Positions 1 to 9,461 are shown, counted from the stretch's first letter. The stretch: 64,000 bases of DNA from Candidatus Thermoflexus tengchongensis (GCA_016842085.1 JAEVEX010000044.1:176111-240110); one strand, 5' to 3'. Notes: a model not told the origin generated them from the sequence alone. Made by a program: numbers and translations.

Positions 1-2135
1 CGTTCCGTCGGCTTCACCCCGCTGTCCACGATGGCGATGCGCCGATCCGGGATGCCCTTTTCCTCGACCAGGCTCCGGTAGATGTAGCGGGCAGTGTCCC
101 TGAAGTAGGAGAAGACCACCACCTTCCGCCCGCGCAGCTCGTCGGAAGCCAGAAGCTGCTTCAGGACGTCCAGTTTGGCATCTGAACGCTCCTGCTCCAG
201 CTCCTTCAGAACGCTCCGGATCGCCTCCAGGTCAGCCTTCACGGCGGCACGGAGGCCTTCCACGTTATACCGGTCGGCGGGTAATCCCGGCAGGGTGGCC
301 ATGAAGGCCTCGAAGCTTTCCCCTTCCTCTTCCTCATCTGTATCGTCAGAGGCTTCCATCTGCACCCAGCGCCGGAAGTCCTCACTGCTCAGGAGCCTCC
401 CTGCCTCCATGGCCTGGAGGAACTTCTCCAGAAAACGCACGAGGCGGCGCAGGGAGATGCGCAGGGCCTCCACCGAGGATTCGAGGCGCTTGAGATACAG
501 CACCCGCAGGATATGGGCCATGGCCGTCTGACGGCCCACCGTCATCAGGAACTCATGAGCCTGCTCCCGGGTCCATCCCAGCGCCTCCTGCAGGCGCTGC
601 ACCGCGCTCTCCTCGCTCCCGTCCGGGCGCTCAAAGTCAAACAGAGGAAGCGGCCTGGCCCAGCGCCTGCGTGCCTCGATCAATTCCTTCCGGTAGGTCT
701 CTACCTGGTAGGGGGCGAGGAGCAGGCTCTCGATGGTGGAAGCGATCCTCCGGTAAAGGTCCGGCCCGTAGGTGTCTTTCAGGCTGTAGCGGACGGTGCG
801 GAGCTCCCGCTCGGGGAATTGGATCGGCCGCCCATCGATCTCGGCCCTCGGGTAATTCTGGCGGATGAAGTGGCGGCTGCGCCGGACGGCCAGGGCTTCG
901 AGGACCTCGTAGAGGGCGTCTTTGTTCTCCTCCGCCCGGCGGAAGTATTCCCACAGATCCTGGATGCCGGCGATGAGCAGAAAGCGCCGGTTGTCCCGGG
1001 TGATCAGGCGGAGCTGGTGATACAGGTCGAACACGGTGTTATTGACAGGGGTCGCGGTGAGGAGGATCACTTTTTTATCTGGCTCTCCTTTGGTGATGAG
1101 GTGGAACAGGTTCGCCCAGCGGTTGGTGCCCGGGTTGCGGAAGTTGTGGCTCTCGTCCACCACGATGATCCGGAACCGCCGGGCATAGTCGTCCACCGGG
1201 AACTCCCGGCGGCTGACCTCCTCCATGGAAACCATTTCGTAAGGGATGGCGAACCGCTGCAGAAGGGGGCGCCACACGGTCTCTTTGATCGCCGCAGGGC
1301 AGACGATGAGCGCCGTCTGCCGTTCCCGATAGGCGTAGTCGTCCAGGAGCCGGAGCGCCAGGTAGGTCTTGCCCAGGCCGACGGAATCCGCGATGAGAAC
1401 ACCGCCGTAGTTCTCCAGGATCTCTCTGGCCGCCAGGTAGCCATCGTGCTGGAAGTCCGCCAGGGCAATGGGCGAGGGCCGGGCGTCCTTCTCCCCCAGG
1501 TCCTGGTCCAGCTGGTCGCGCAGGGCCTCGTAGAGGACCTTGATGTAGATGTCGTATGGGGTATAAATACGGGTAAAGTTCTCAAGGAGTGCCAGTAGCT
1601 CAGCCTTGTAATCTTCTGCCTCCACCCAGTGCGTTTCAAACCAGTTCTGAAGCTCCTGGACGGCGGAGGATTGTTTCAGGACGGCGTTGAGCTCCCGGTT
1701 CGTCGTCAATCCTGCCCCGGTGAAATTGGATGACCCCACGATGCCGATAGCACCCAGAGCGGGCACGCCGTGGACGATGTAGGCCTTGCCGTGAAGGAAG
1801 GTCTTCGCGTAGCGCCGGATAGCCACCGAGTTCTGTGCCAGAAAGTCCCGCCAGCGCTGGATCTCCGGCGCCGTGGTCTCGGCCCGGGCCATGGCATCTT
1901 CGAGCTCCGCCAGGAGCCGCTCTCCCACCACGAATTCCCGCTCCTGCTCCTTGCCGAGAAGCAATCGCAGGGCGGTCAGCCGGTGGAGCGCCGGCTCCAG
2001 CACCTCCAGCCCTTTCAGGTTGAAGAAGGCGGTGACCACATCCAGCCGGGGGTCCTGGCTCTGGGCCAGCGTGTGTCTGAGCACCTCAGCTAGTTTGTGT
2101 TTGGTGTTATCAACAAGGTCAGGAATCACATTCAT
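1..2135 (-). CDS. PLD-like nuclease / SNF2 helicase, C-terminus cut by window edge
   Basis: The frame is open from an ATG preceded by AGGAG (spacing 9) to the left edge, so 711 codons are visible and the end of the motor is missing. The N-terminal part has a phospholipase-D-like signature: FLHGKAY near residue 115 and GSSNFTG near 135. A superfamily-2 SNF2 motor follows, with Walker A ADSVGLGKT (~249-257), motif II DESH (~327), LTATP (~358) and the start of the second RecA lobe (VVVFSYF, ~665). PLD-SNF2 proteins of this design are known from restriction-like phage defence loci, where the motor would translocate DNA and the PLD domain cut it. The gene lies 12 nt after the PIN gene in the same direction, downstream of a methyltransferase module. 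The defence role is inferred from domains and neighbours. The order PLD then motor is clear. Confidence 0.85.
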   Translation of the reverse strand, partial: MNVIPDLVDNTKHKLAEVLRHTLAQSQDPRLDVVTAFFNLKGLEVLEPALHRLTALRLLLGKEQEREFVVGERLLAELEDAMARAETTAPEIQRWRDFLAQNSVAIRRYAKTFLHGKAYIVHGVPALGAIGIVGSSNFTGAGLTTNRELNAVLKQSSAVQELQNWFETHWVEAEDYKAELLALLENFTRIYTPYDIYIKVLYEALRDQLDQDLGEKDARPSPIALADFQHDGYLAAREILENYGGVLIADSVGLGKTYLALRLLDDYAYRERQTALIVCPAAIKETVWRPLLQRFAIPYEMVSMEEVSRREFPVDDYARRFRIIVVDESHNFRNPGTNRWANLFHLITKGEPDKKVILLTATPVNNTVFDLYHQLRLITRDNRRFLLIAGIQDLWEYFRRAEENKDALYEVLEALAVRRSRHFIRQNYPRAEIDGRPIQFPERELRTVRYSLKDTYGPDLYRRIASTIESLLLAPYQVETYRKELIEARRRWARPLPLFDFERPDGSEESAVQRLQEALGWTREQAHEFLMTVGRQTAMAHILRVLYLKRLESSVEALRISLRRLVRFLEKFLQAMEAGRLLSSEDFRRWVQMEASDDTDEEEEGESFEAFMATLPGLPADRYNVEGLRAAVKADLEAIRSVLKELEQERSDAKLDVLKQLLASDELRGRKVVVFSYFRDTARYIYRSLVEEKGIPDRRIAIVDSGVKPTE

Positions 2136-2147
2136 TCGCTTCCTCTC

Positions 2148-2636
2148 CTAAAACAGACTCGGTTGCACGCCAAGCCCCATCCGCCGGGCAAATTCGGTCC
2201 ATCCTATACATGGAACATTCTCCTGGAGGCAAGCTAAACGTACGGCTCTGTCATCCGAAACAACTGTCCAGCCATTTACTTTTGCCACTGCTACAACCTG
2301 CGCATCCACCGATTTTCTCCCAGCGCGACTGTGCCAGAACCCAGGATACTCGTTAGGTCCCACCTGAATGCGGTCTCCGTATTTCCTCTCCAGCTCGGAA
2401 AGCGCGTGTTGCAGGCGAGGATCTGCTTTGATGGCGACCTCGGCATGTGCTCTATACTTCTTGACGAACAGCGCAAGGCTGTCGGTGCCTCGCAGGACCT
2501 CTCTGATGACACCTTCCGGCAATTTCAGAGTCCCATTTTTCGCCATCCTTCGCAGCTGGCTGATGGCATGCCTTGTAAAATGCCGGTGAAGGTGAATCAT
2601 CGCATCGGCGTCGCATATATACACATCACTGGCCAT
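2148..2636 (-). CDS. DUF4411 PIN-domain protein (putative toxin RNase)
   Basis: A 162-aa PIN-fold protein of the DUF4411 type. The acidic residues expected for a Mg-dependent RNase site are in place: Asp9 (YICDADAMI), Glu46 (VIREVL), Asp111 (SVDAQVVAVA) and Asp128/129 (VVSDDRAVR). DUF4411 proteins usually sit beside an XRE/ImmA-type gene and are regarded as toxin-antitoxin or defence-associated. Here the partner ends only 4 nt upstream, so the two are translationally coupled, and the helicase gene begins 12 nt downstream. The likely target is RNA, perhaps tRNA, but nothing in the sequence fixes it. Toxin identity is family inference; the PIN assignment is well supported. Confidence 0.85.
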   Translation of the reverse strand: MASDVYICDADAMIHLHRHFTRHAISQLRRMAKNGTLKLPEGVIREVLRGTDSLALFVKKYRAHAEVAIKADPRLQHALSELERKYGDRIQVGPNEYPGFWHSRAGRKSVDAQVVAVAKVNGWTVVSDDRAVRLACLQENVPCIGWTEFARRMGLGVQPSLF

Positions 2637-2640
2637 CCAT

Positions 2641-3852
2641 CTACCTCGGAGGTGCGGTTTCTTCTGCTTCCTCTGCCCGGCGGAGAAACTCCTGTATCCG
2701 TTCCACCTTCATGCCCAGCACGTCCGAAACGTCTATCCATGGAAAGGCAGGATGGGACGCGGAGCGGACAAGAAGGCGCGCGAAGGAACGACCCATTTCC
2801 TGAAGTTTCTGTTCTTCCTGTTTCGGCCTCCGTCCACCTCGTCCCCATGGTTGTCGACTCTGCCAGCGCTGGCGCTTTTCCTCATAGAAGCCTGCTGGAG
2901 CCAGCCCCATCTCCTCCAACCGGATTGCCACCACATCCCGGCTTACAGGGAAAGGGCTGCGGATCTTATCCAGTTGCGTATCACTCCATGTTTTCCGTGG
3001 ATTCGTAATGCCCAGTTCCTGCAATCGGCGGCGAAGGATCTCGCGGGGGAGGAGAATCTGGGCGGCAAATCGGTTGGCAAAAGGCTCGGGGTTACGATCC
3101 TGACCATCTGTATGAAGGTCGCATATGAAGCCTTCATTTGAGCTGATCAGATGGGCGAATTCGTGCAAAAGGGTGAACAGGCGCCCCGTATCGGCCTCTG
3201 TGTCGGCACGATTGACCAGGATGAAAGGGTATCCCTCCAACCAGAGAGAAGCTCCCCGCACCTCCTCGGGGTTCAGGCGCAGTTCGAAACAGAAGATCCC
3301 CAGGTCCTCCAGCACGCGGCGCCACCAAGAGAAGGCGCCCCTGGGATCTCCCCCAAGCTCTTGCTGCTTCTCCTCTGTCCATCCGAGGCGTTTCCTGTAA
3401 TCTTCCGCATATGCCTCGGCTTTGGAAAGGTCGGGAGAAATTTCCCGCGGGCGAATTCGCACTTCCCAGGTTAGCTCCAGGCGCTTCAGCAGGTCCGCGG
3501 TCCATCGAGCCAGATCCCGAAAGCGCTCCAGGGCCTGCCGGGTCTTCGGACTTAAAGCCTCAGGTCCTTTTTTCAATCCCCGGAAACTCAAGACGATCCG
3601 CTCTTCCGGCGGACGATCCAGGAAGAACCACCCCACCGGACACAGATAGATCTCGGCCAGAGTCTCCAGATGCTCCAGCGCCGGCGCTTCCTCTCCTGCT
3701 TCCCAGCGGGCCAGCTGTTCTGCAGTGACCGGAGTGTAGTAACGACGCCGGAGCGGCCGTGAAGCCTCTTCAACATCCTCCAGGCTTAGCCCCAGCCGCT
3801 CCCGCGCCCAGCGAAGTATGGAAGGGTTGATCCATCGGGTTTCTGTCATCAT
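2641..3852 (-). CDS. XRE-family regulator with ImmA/IrrE-type metallopeptidase domain
   Basis: I place the start at the ATG (MMTETRW) with AGGAG at spacing 8, giving 403 aa. A longer open frame to 4014 exists but would overlap the upstream small gene and has no good ribosome site. Residues ~10-60 form a helix-turn-helix (ILRWARERLGLSLEDV ... QLARWEAG). Residues ~200-280 form an ImmA/IrrE zincin with HEFAH at 230-234 and the downstream E..ANRFAAQILLP block. Such fusions act as antitoxin or protease-regulated repressors of mobile and toxin genes. Pairing with the DUF4411 PIN toxin is the usual arrangement and suggests autoregulation of the small operon. Confidence 0.88.
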   Translation of the reverse strand: MMTETRWINPSILRWARERLGLSLEDVEEASRPLRRRYYTPVTAEQLARWEAGEEAPALEHLETLAEIYLCPVGWFFLDRPPEERIVLSFRGLKKGPEALSPKTRQALERFRDLARWTADLLKRLELTWEVRIRPREISPDLSKAEAYAEDYRKRLGWTEEKQQELGGDPRGAFSWWRRVLEDLGIFCFELRLNPEEVRGASLWLEGYPFILVNRADTEADTGRLFTLLHEFAHLISSNEGFICDLHTDGQDRNPEPFANRFAAQILLPREILRRRLQELGITNPRKTWSDTQLDKIRSPFPVSRDVVAIRLEEMGLAPAGFYEEKRQRWQSRQPWGRGGRRPKQEEQKLQEMGRSFARLLVRSASHPAFPWIDVSDVLGMKVERIQEFLRRAEEAEETAPPR

Positions 3853-3884
3853 CTTCCACACTCCTATCCCAAAATTCTCCACTT

Positions 3885-4115
3885 TTATGACTTCTCTTCC
3901 GGCGATCCCTTTTGCGGCTTTCCGATCTTCAGCTCCAAACCGGGTTCCAGTCTTCGCCAACGGCGGCGGAAATCGGGCGAATAGAGAATTGGGTTCGATG
4001 GGTTTTGAAACCATACAACCAGTCGATCATATGGTATGGCCAAATCGTAAATAAACCCGGCAAGGGATCGAGCTGAAAATTCCGGAACTTCGCTACACGT
4101 CAGGATAATTTTCAT
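3885..4115 (-). CDS. small protein of unknown function heading the PIN/XRE operon
   Basis: This 76-aa protein (MKIILTCSEVPEF...) was not recognised. Support for it being real: an ATG with GAGGAAGG at spacing ~8, an end 32 nt before the XRE-ImmA start in the same direction, and a plausible globular composition with a basic C-terminal half (PDFRRRWRRLEP) and no membrane segment. Its base composition is less GC-rich than the flanking core genes. It could be a third component of the toxin-antitoxin unit or an accessory DNA-binding protein. No catalytic motif is visible. Confidence 0.6.
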   Translation of the reverse strand: MKIILTCSEVPEFSARSLAGFIYDLAIPYDRLVVWFQNPSNPILYSPDFRRRWRRLEPGLELKIGKPQKGSPEEKS

Positions 4116-4198
4116 TGGTCTACCTTCCTCAGATGCTTTTCGCTCTCACCAGCTGATCGCTGTCCAGTCAGGCCACCGCCCGGTAGACCCCTGTTTGT

Positions 4199-4223
4199 AG
4201 GGGCGACGCGCCGCGTCGCCCCT
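4199..4223. repeat. REP-like palindrome, copy 1 (3' flank of RAYT)
   Basis: AGGGGCGACGCG and its exact reverse complement are separated by one base. It lies 58 nt beyond the stop codon of the RAYT gene and belongs to the GTAGGGGCGAC family listed in this window. Confidence 0.85.
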
Positions 4224-4280
4224 TTCTGCCCATCCGCCCGGGATATCCCGATCCCGGTCAAACGGAATGGGAAACCCCGC

Positions 4281-4907
<627 letters not shown>

Positions 4908-4932
4908 GGCGTCGATTCCCTCCGATGGAATG

Positions 4933-4960
4933 GTAGGGGCATGGCATGCCCTGCCCCTAC
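4933..4960. repeat. REP-like palindrome, copy on 5' side of RAYT
   Basis: GTAGGGGCAtGGCATGCCcTGCCCCTAC is almost fully self-complementary. It is a variant of the family, nearly identical to the copy at 9218-9245 inside the methyltransferase gene. Another half-copy (GCCCCTAC) at ~4974-4981 overlaps the TAG stop of the next gene. Confidence 0.85.
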
Positions 4961-4977
4961 ATGCAAACACCCCGCCC

Positions 4978-6129
4978 CTACACGCTCCTTGCCTTCACCA
5001 ATCGGTCCTTCACCAGCTGCGCCACCGCCCGGTAGACCTCCAGGCGCTCTTCGTCCGTCAGCCCCAGCACGTCGAAGACCACCCGGTCCAGCTCAAACCG
5101 GTCCGGCGAGGCCTGCCGCACCTGCTCCAGGGTGAGCGCCTCGGGCCGGACGTGCTCGTAGGGGTGTTCGGGATGCTCACACTTGCGGTCGTGGCAGAGG
5201 GAAAAGCCGAGTTCTTCGAAAATGCTGCGGATGGAATGGTGAGCGAGACGTTTGAAGGCGCTTAACATGTCTCGCTGGTGGATCACATCCATTACAGATG
5301 GGCGGAGGGTCAGCAATCGCACAATGTCTACACCTTCAGTCTTGAGGGCACCTTCTCCCAAGTTAGATCGACCGAATAATTCCCTAATGATAGCTTGTGG
5401 GCTTGAGACCATTGCGGCAGCCAGCAAGACCTCTCCTTCGCCTGTAATTTCAAACAGGTTATGATCGATCTGAATGCGAGGATCATGGACACCCACGATC
5501 ATCCGATCATTATGAATCATTGGCCATATGAAGTTTGCCGGGGTTCGCTCTCCCACATCCCACCACCATTGCCGGCTGGCGCAGGTGGGGCGTTTGTGGT
5601 AGCCCTGGCGTTCGCCCCAGCGGATATAGGCGGCAGCCAGGGGGTAATCCCGTAGGGGCGACCCACCGGGTCGCCCTACCAGGCGTTTCCGCACGTCCTC
5701 CGGCGGCATGAAGATCAGATAGCGCAGATCCTCCAGCCGCACCCGCAGGGTTCGGATTTCGCGGGGGCTTTTGATGACGGGGCGGAGCCAGGCGGCTTCG
5801 ATCTCGCCCTCCCAGCCGGCGCCGTTTTTCACCCGCACAGGCGCCCTGGGCTTTTTCTCCCGCAGCTCCGCCACCTCCTTCACCGTCCGCCCCACCGGCT
5901 CCAGGTAGAAGAACTCGTTGGCGCCTGTCTTAATACCGAAGCGCACCTCGGCGATGTCGCCCAGGCGGACCAGCAGGGGTTTGAGTTCCTCAGGTTTCGC
6001 GAGGAAATAACGGTCGCCGTCGCGCGCTTTGACGATGCGGTAGCCAGCCCTACGGACCTCATCCAGGGTCTGAAAGCCCGGGTTGTTCACGATCCGGTCC
6101 CGGATCGCTGCGAAGGTTAGGCGGTTCAT
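4978..6129 (-). CDS. TaqI-like/type IIG specificity half of a split DNA methyltransferase
   Basis: A 383-aa protein without SAM or NPPY motifs. The region around VRLGDIAEVRFGIKTGANEFFYL and the C-terminal block FELDRVVFDVLGLTDEERLEVYRAV match the C-terminal target-recognition part of Eco57I/type IIG-like methyltransferases. It should bind DNA and set the target of the 996-aa catalytic protein encoded two genes upstream. Its ATG overlaps the nucleotidyltransferase stop as ATGA, so translation is coupled. A REP palindrome at 5652-5679 lies in the frame and supplies the peptide LVGRPGGSPLR. The stop codon lies in a REP half-site. Specificity function is inferred by homology. Confidence 0.75.
   Translation of the reverse strand: MNRLTFAAIRDRIVNNPGFQTLDEVRRAGYRIVKARDGDRYFLAKPEELKPLLVRLGDIAEVRFGIKTGANEFFYLEPVGRTVKEVAELREKKPRAPVRVKNGAGWEGEIEAAWLRPVIKSPREIRTLRVRLEDLRYLIFMPPEDVRKRLVGRPGGSPLRDYPLAAAYIRWGERQGYHKRPTCASRQWWWDVGERTPANFIWPMIHNDRMIVGVHDPRIQIDHNLFEITGEGEVLLAAAMVSSPQAIIRELFGRSNLGEGALKTEGVDIVRLLTLRPSVMDVIHQRDMLSAFKRLAHHSIRSIFEELGFSLCHDRKCEHPEHPYEHVRPEALTLEQVRQASPDRFELDRVVFDVLGLTDEERLEVYRAVAQLVKDRLVKARSV
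5652..5679. repeat. REP-like palindrome inside the specificity gene
   Basis: GTAGGGGCGACCCaCCGGGTCGCCCTAC, one imperfect copy of the family, is read in frame by the host gene. Confidence 0.85.
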
Positions 6130-6467
6130 TTCTCGCCCTCCAGTTGTGCCAGCAACGCTTCAGCCTGCTGTTTCAAAAATAGGGGGCGTGCCTCCTTCAG
6201 CACACGTTCGCGAACTCGCGGCTTCATTCCCCGTTCGCTGACCACGTCGACCCGGCATCCGAGCCGTTCTTCCAGCTCCAGTATAAGGGCGGCGTGGTCC
6301 AGGAGACTCCGCCCCGGCTCGAAGGTCACGATCAGATCCAGGTCGCTCGTTTCGTCCGCCTCGCCGCGCGCCACAGAGCCAAAGACCCGCACATTGCGCG
6401 CCCCATGTTTGGCGCAAATGCGCAGGATCCCGGCGCGTTTCTCTTTCAGCAACCGGTCAAGCGACAT
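6126..6467 (-). CDS. MNT-type nucleotidyltransferase domain protein
   Basis: A 113-aa minimal nucleotidyltransferase with GSVARGE at 30-36 and the metal-binding SDLDLIV at 41-47. Such MNT proteins usually act as antitoxins that AMPylate a HEPT RNase partner, or as stand-alone regulators. No HEPT/DUF86 gene is adjacent. Instead it is wedged between the two halves of the methyltransferase: 3 nt after the catalytic gene and overlapping the specificity gene by 4 nt. Family membership is clear. The role in this operon is unknown and could be regulatory or protective. Confidence 0.88.
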   Translation of the reverse strand: MSLDRLLKEKRAGILRICAKHGARNVRVFGSVARGEADETSDLDLIVTFEPGRSLLDHAALILELEERLGCRVDVVSERGMKPRVRERVLKEARPLFLKQQAEALLAQLEGEK

Positions 6468-6470
6468 GGT

Positions 6471-9461
6471 TCAGTCCTCCAGTTCGTCTGTCACGTCTTC
6501 GACGATGACGGGTTCCTTACCGTATAAGAATACACGATAACGCCGGCCCTTCTCCAGGATGGTGAAGAAGATGTCGGGTGCCCGCAGATATTTGCCGCCC
6601 CATTTGTTGCCGGCGTAGGGGCGGAGGTCTATCTCCGCAAAGGCCCGGGCGGCGCGCCCCCGGCGGGCAGGGGCGACCCGCCGGGTAGGGGCGACCCGCT
6701 GGGTCGCCCCTACGTCTGGATCCGCCAGGCCCTCCTGATAAAGTGACCACTGGTCGTGGAGGATGGCACGGAACTCGGGACGCTGGAGCACCCGGAAGCC
6801 GGCCAGGGATTGGTAGAGGCGTTCGTCCTCGATCTCGGAAAAGACCACCGGGCTCATGGCCTCCTCGAAGGGCACCCGGAAGGCGACGAAGCGTACGGGG
6901 CGGCGTTTCATCTCCGCCTCGCCCAGCGGGTGCCGGCGCTCCGGCGGACCGGCCAGGACGATGACGGTGTTCACGTCCGCCTGGGCGAAGGAACGCTTCG
7001 CCTGGTTGTCGATGATCATCTTCAGGTGGCCGAACCGCAGGAAGAACTCCTGGAGGTCTTTCCCGAAGTCCACATCCAGCCAGGAGTTGGAGGTGATGAA
7101 GCAGAAGGCGCCCCTTTCAGCCAGCAGGGAGAGGGCGTGGAGGTAGAAGTAGAGATAGTAATCGGCACGCCCGCTGATCCGGCGGGTCCCGCCCATAAAG
7201 CCTGGGTAGATCGCCCGCAGGCTTTCGTTGAGACGGTGGAGGTATTCGGCGCGGTCGAAGCGGCCCAGGTAGTCCCGGATTTTCTCCTGCCGCACGTAGG
7301 GCGGGTTGCCGATGACGATGTCGAAGCCAGGGTCGTCATCCTCGAAGATCTCCACGAAGGCCATATCCCAGACAAAGGGGGGCGGCCGGTCCGGGCGAAG
7401 GGCCGCTTTAGCGCTCTGGTAGCGCCCCAGCTGTTCCTCCAGTTCCTGGATCTCCGCCTCCAGGTGCTCCCGCTGCTCGGCGTTCGCTGGGGATGCCGGC
7501 ATCCCGGGCAGAGGGGACTGCGCGGAAAGGCTCCGCAGCTGGCTGCGTTTCCCGGCCAGGGCGTTCCGCAGCTCGTGGATCCGGTGATCCAGGATGTCCC
7601 GGAAGAGGTCCTGCTCCTCTTTCCGCAGTCGCTCTTCGGTCAGCCCCTGTTCCTCCCCCTGGAAGAAGCGGCGCTTCCTGCCCTTGAGCTGGGTCAGACG
7701 CCCCCTGAGGGGAGAGGGGATAGGGAGCTCGCCCCGGCGGAAGGGGCTCAGGTCCAGGTCGCCCAGGGTCTGGAGGAGACTGTCGCCGGGTCGGAGTTTC
7801 AGGCTGAGGTTGGGGAGAAGCGGGCGGGCTTTCAACTCCCACCCCTGGAGCTCGGTTTCCACCACGAGTTGCAGCCAGAGGCGGAGTTCCGCCACCCGGA
7901 CCGCCCATTCCATCACGTCCACGCCGTAGAGCTGGTCCTGGAGGATGCGCTTGCGGCGCTCGTAGGGGGTTTCGCTTTCCCCCAGCGCCTGGTTGCAGCG
8001 GGCCTGCAAATCGTCCAGGATGAGGAGCATCCCCACCAGGAAGGAGCCAGAGCCGCAGGCGGGGTCGCAGACCCGCACGCGCCGCACAAGACGATGGAGG
8101 TCTTCCCAAAAGCCCTTTTCCGTAACCTCCTCGTCCGCTTCCCGCTTCTCCTCTTCGGAGAAGGCGAAGACCCAGCGATAGAGCAGGTTGGTATGCTCCT
8201 TCCCCAGATGATTGCGCAGCCAGTCCACCAGGGCCAGCCGACACATCAGGTCGATCTCCGTGCGCGGCGTATAGAAGATGCCGGCGGCGCCCCGGAGGTC
8301 CTCGCCCCCATCCCCGCTTTCAAAGGTCACATTGACCAGCCGCTCGTAGACCATCCCCAGCATCTCGGGATCGACGGCGACCTCTTCGTCGAAGCGCCCG
8401 CTCTCCACCACCGTGAAGTTGTAGCGCTCGAACAGACCGGGGAAGGTGCCGTCCGCCCAGCGCTCGAAGAGGAGCGCAAAAAGAGCGTCCGGTACCGGAC
8501 GCCCCAGGCGATCATCCAGGCCAGGACGTCGGCGGTAGAGGCCGCCGTTGAGGTAAGGCGCCTGACTCAGGGAGCTCACCAGCCAGTCGGGGAATCGGTC
8601 CCGGTATTCCGCCCGGTTCTGCCAGCGGTTGTTGAAAGCCTCGAAGAGGAGGACATCCAGCCAGTCCCGGTGGAAGGCGTCCCTCGCCCCGGTTTGCCGG
8701 TAGGCTTCCCAGAAGTGGCGCATGAAGTCGCGATCGGGGCGGCCGTCCGGCCCCATGAGCCAGCCCTTACGGGCGATGAAGTAGAGGAACATGATGCGGT
8801 TCAGGAGCTGGTGGGCGTAGTCGCGCGCCCATTCGGGGCCGTTTCCCCGATGGGTGCGGATCAGATGGTCCCGGATCTGGATGAAAACCTCGCTGTAATC
8901 CCGATAGAACTGCTCAGTGACCCGCTGGACGCTGAAGGCCTCTTCATGGCGTTGCCAGATCGCCGCCGGATCCCGGATTCCGTCGGCCCGGATGCGGTCC
9001 AGAATCTCCAGGTCCGTGCGGTAGGGCTGGTCCCGCCGGACCTGCAGGATGCGGAGCCAGAGGCGCACTTTAGAGGGATCCCGGGGATCGGGCAGCCGGC
9101 GCGGGGAGACGAAGGCCAGCTCATCAGCCTGTCCTGACGCTGAAAAGACGAAGAGGTTCTCTCCCTGCGGAGAGTGCCGGTAATAGGCCTCCAGGAAGCG
9201 CCGGATGTCCGTGCGACGCAGGGGCACGGCATGCCCTGCCCCTACCAGTTCGACGTGAAAAATCCGGAATGAGGATCCATCGCCGATATGCACCAGCTGG
9301 ACCACCGAACGGACCGCCTCCCGCACGGTCGTGGGCATGTCCTCCAGGTCCAGCGGAAGGGGGTCCATCACCGGGTAGCCCAGCGCCTCGAAGAAGGCTT
9401 TCGCGCCTTCCAGGGAGGTATAGCGAGAGAGGTGCGTTCTCACATGGTTCAGGTCCGGCAT
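6471..9461 (-). CDS. Eco57I/type IIG-like N6-adenine DNA methyltransferase, catalytic half
   Basis: A 996-aa protein starting at an ATG with GGAGGTG at spacing ~9. SAM motif I CDPACGSGSFLVG lies near residue 465 and motif IV VIGNPPYVRQEKI near 716, indicating an amino-MTase of the gamma/Eco57I class. The N-terminal ~200 residues resemble the nuclease-proximal region of type IIG enzymes, but I cannot point to an intact PD-ExK site. The usual C-terminal recognition domain is missing here and is encoded separately at 4978-6129. Two REP palindromes are translated within it: at 9218-9245 (VELVGAGHAVPLRR) and 6667-6713 (VGATQRVAPTRRVAPARRG). Transcription continues into the nucleotidyltransferase, specificity and probably RAYT genes. 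Confidence 0.88.
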   Translation of the reverse strand: MPDLNHVRTHLSRYTSLEGAKAFFEALGYPVMDPLPLDLEDMPTTVREAVRSVVQLVHIGDGSSFRIFHVELVGAGHAVPLRRTDIRRFLEAYYRHSPQGENLFVFSASGQADELAFVSPRRLPDPRDPSKVRLWLRILQVRRDQPYRTDLEILDRIRADGIRDPAAIWQRHEEAFSVQRVTEQFYRDYSEVFIQIRDHLIRTHRGNGPEWARDYAHQLLNRIMFLYFIARKGWLMGPDGRPDRDFMRHFWEAYRQTGARDAFHRDWLDVLLFEAFNNRWQNRAEYRDRFPDWLVSSLSQAPYLNGGLYRRRPGLDDRLGRPVPDALFALLFERWADGTFPGLFERYNFTVVESGRFDEEVAVDPEMLGMVYERLVNVTFESGDGGEDLRGAAGIFYTPRTEIDLMCRLALVDWLRNHLGKEHTNLLYRWVFAFSEEEKREADEEVTEKGFWEDLHRLVRRVRVCDPACGSGSFLVGMLLILDDLQARCNQALGESETPYERRKRILQDQLYGVDVMEWAVRVAELRLWLQLVVETELQGWELKARPLLPNLSLKLRPGDSLLQTLGDLDLSPFRRGELPIPSPLRGRLTQLKGRKRRFFQGEEQGLTEERLRKEEQDLFRDILDHRIHELRNALAGKRSQLRSLSAQSPLPGMPASPANAEQREHLEAEIQELEEQLGRYQSAKAALRPDRPPPFVWDMAFVEIFEDDDPGFDIVIGNPPYVRQEKIRDYLGRFDRAEYLHRLNESLRAIYPGFMGGTRRISGRADYYLYFYLHALSLLAERGAFCFITSNSWLDVDFGKDLQEFFLRFGHLKMIIDNQAKRSFAQADVNTVIVLAGPPERRHPLGEAEMKRRPVRFVAFRVPFEEAMSPVVFSEIEDERLYQSLAGFRVLQRPEFRAILHDQWSLYQEGLADPDVGATQRVAPTRRVAPARRGRAARAFAEIDLRPYAGNKWGGKYLRAPDIFFTILEKGRRYRVFLYGKEPVIVEDVTDELED
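6667..6713. repeat. REP-like palindrome plus extra half-copy inside the methyltransferase gene
   Basis: GCAGGGGCGACCCGCCGG is followed directly by a full GTAGGGGCGACCCGC...GGGTCGCCCCTAC palindrome (6685-6713). It encodes an Arg/Pro/Ala-rich in-frame insert near the C-terminus of the host protein. Confidence 0.9.
9218..9245. repeat. REP-like palindrome inside the methyltransferase gene, N-terminal part
   Basis: GCAGGGGCAcGGCATGCCcTGCCCCTAC differs from the intergenic copy at 4933-4960 at only two positions, so the two are recent relatives. Confidence 0.88.

Noticed and set aside
6126..6467. MNT-HEPT toxin-antitoxin pair
   Set aside because: No HEPT/DUF86 gene is adjacent on either side; the neighbours are the two methyltransferase halves.
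6756..9137. 793-codon open frame antisense to the methyltransferase gene
   Set aside because: It is a shadow caused by GC-rich codon use on the other strand. The minus-strand frame has clear SAM and NPPY motifs, and the plus frame has no family-like sequence.
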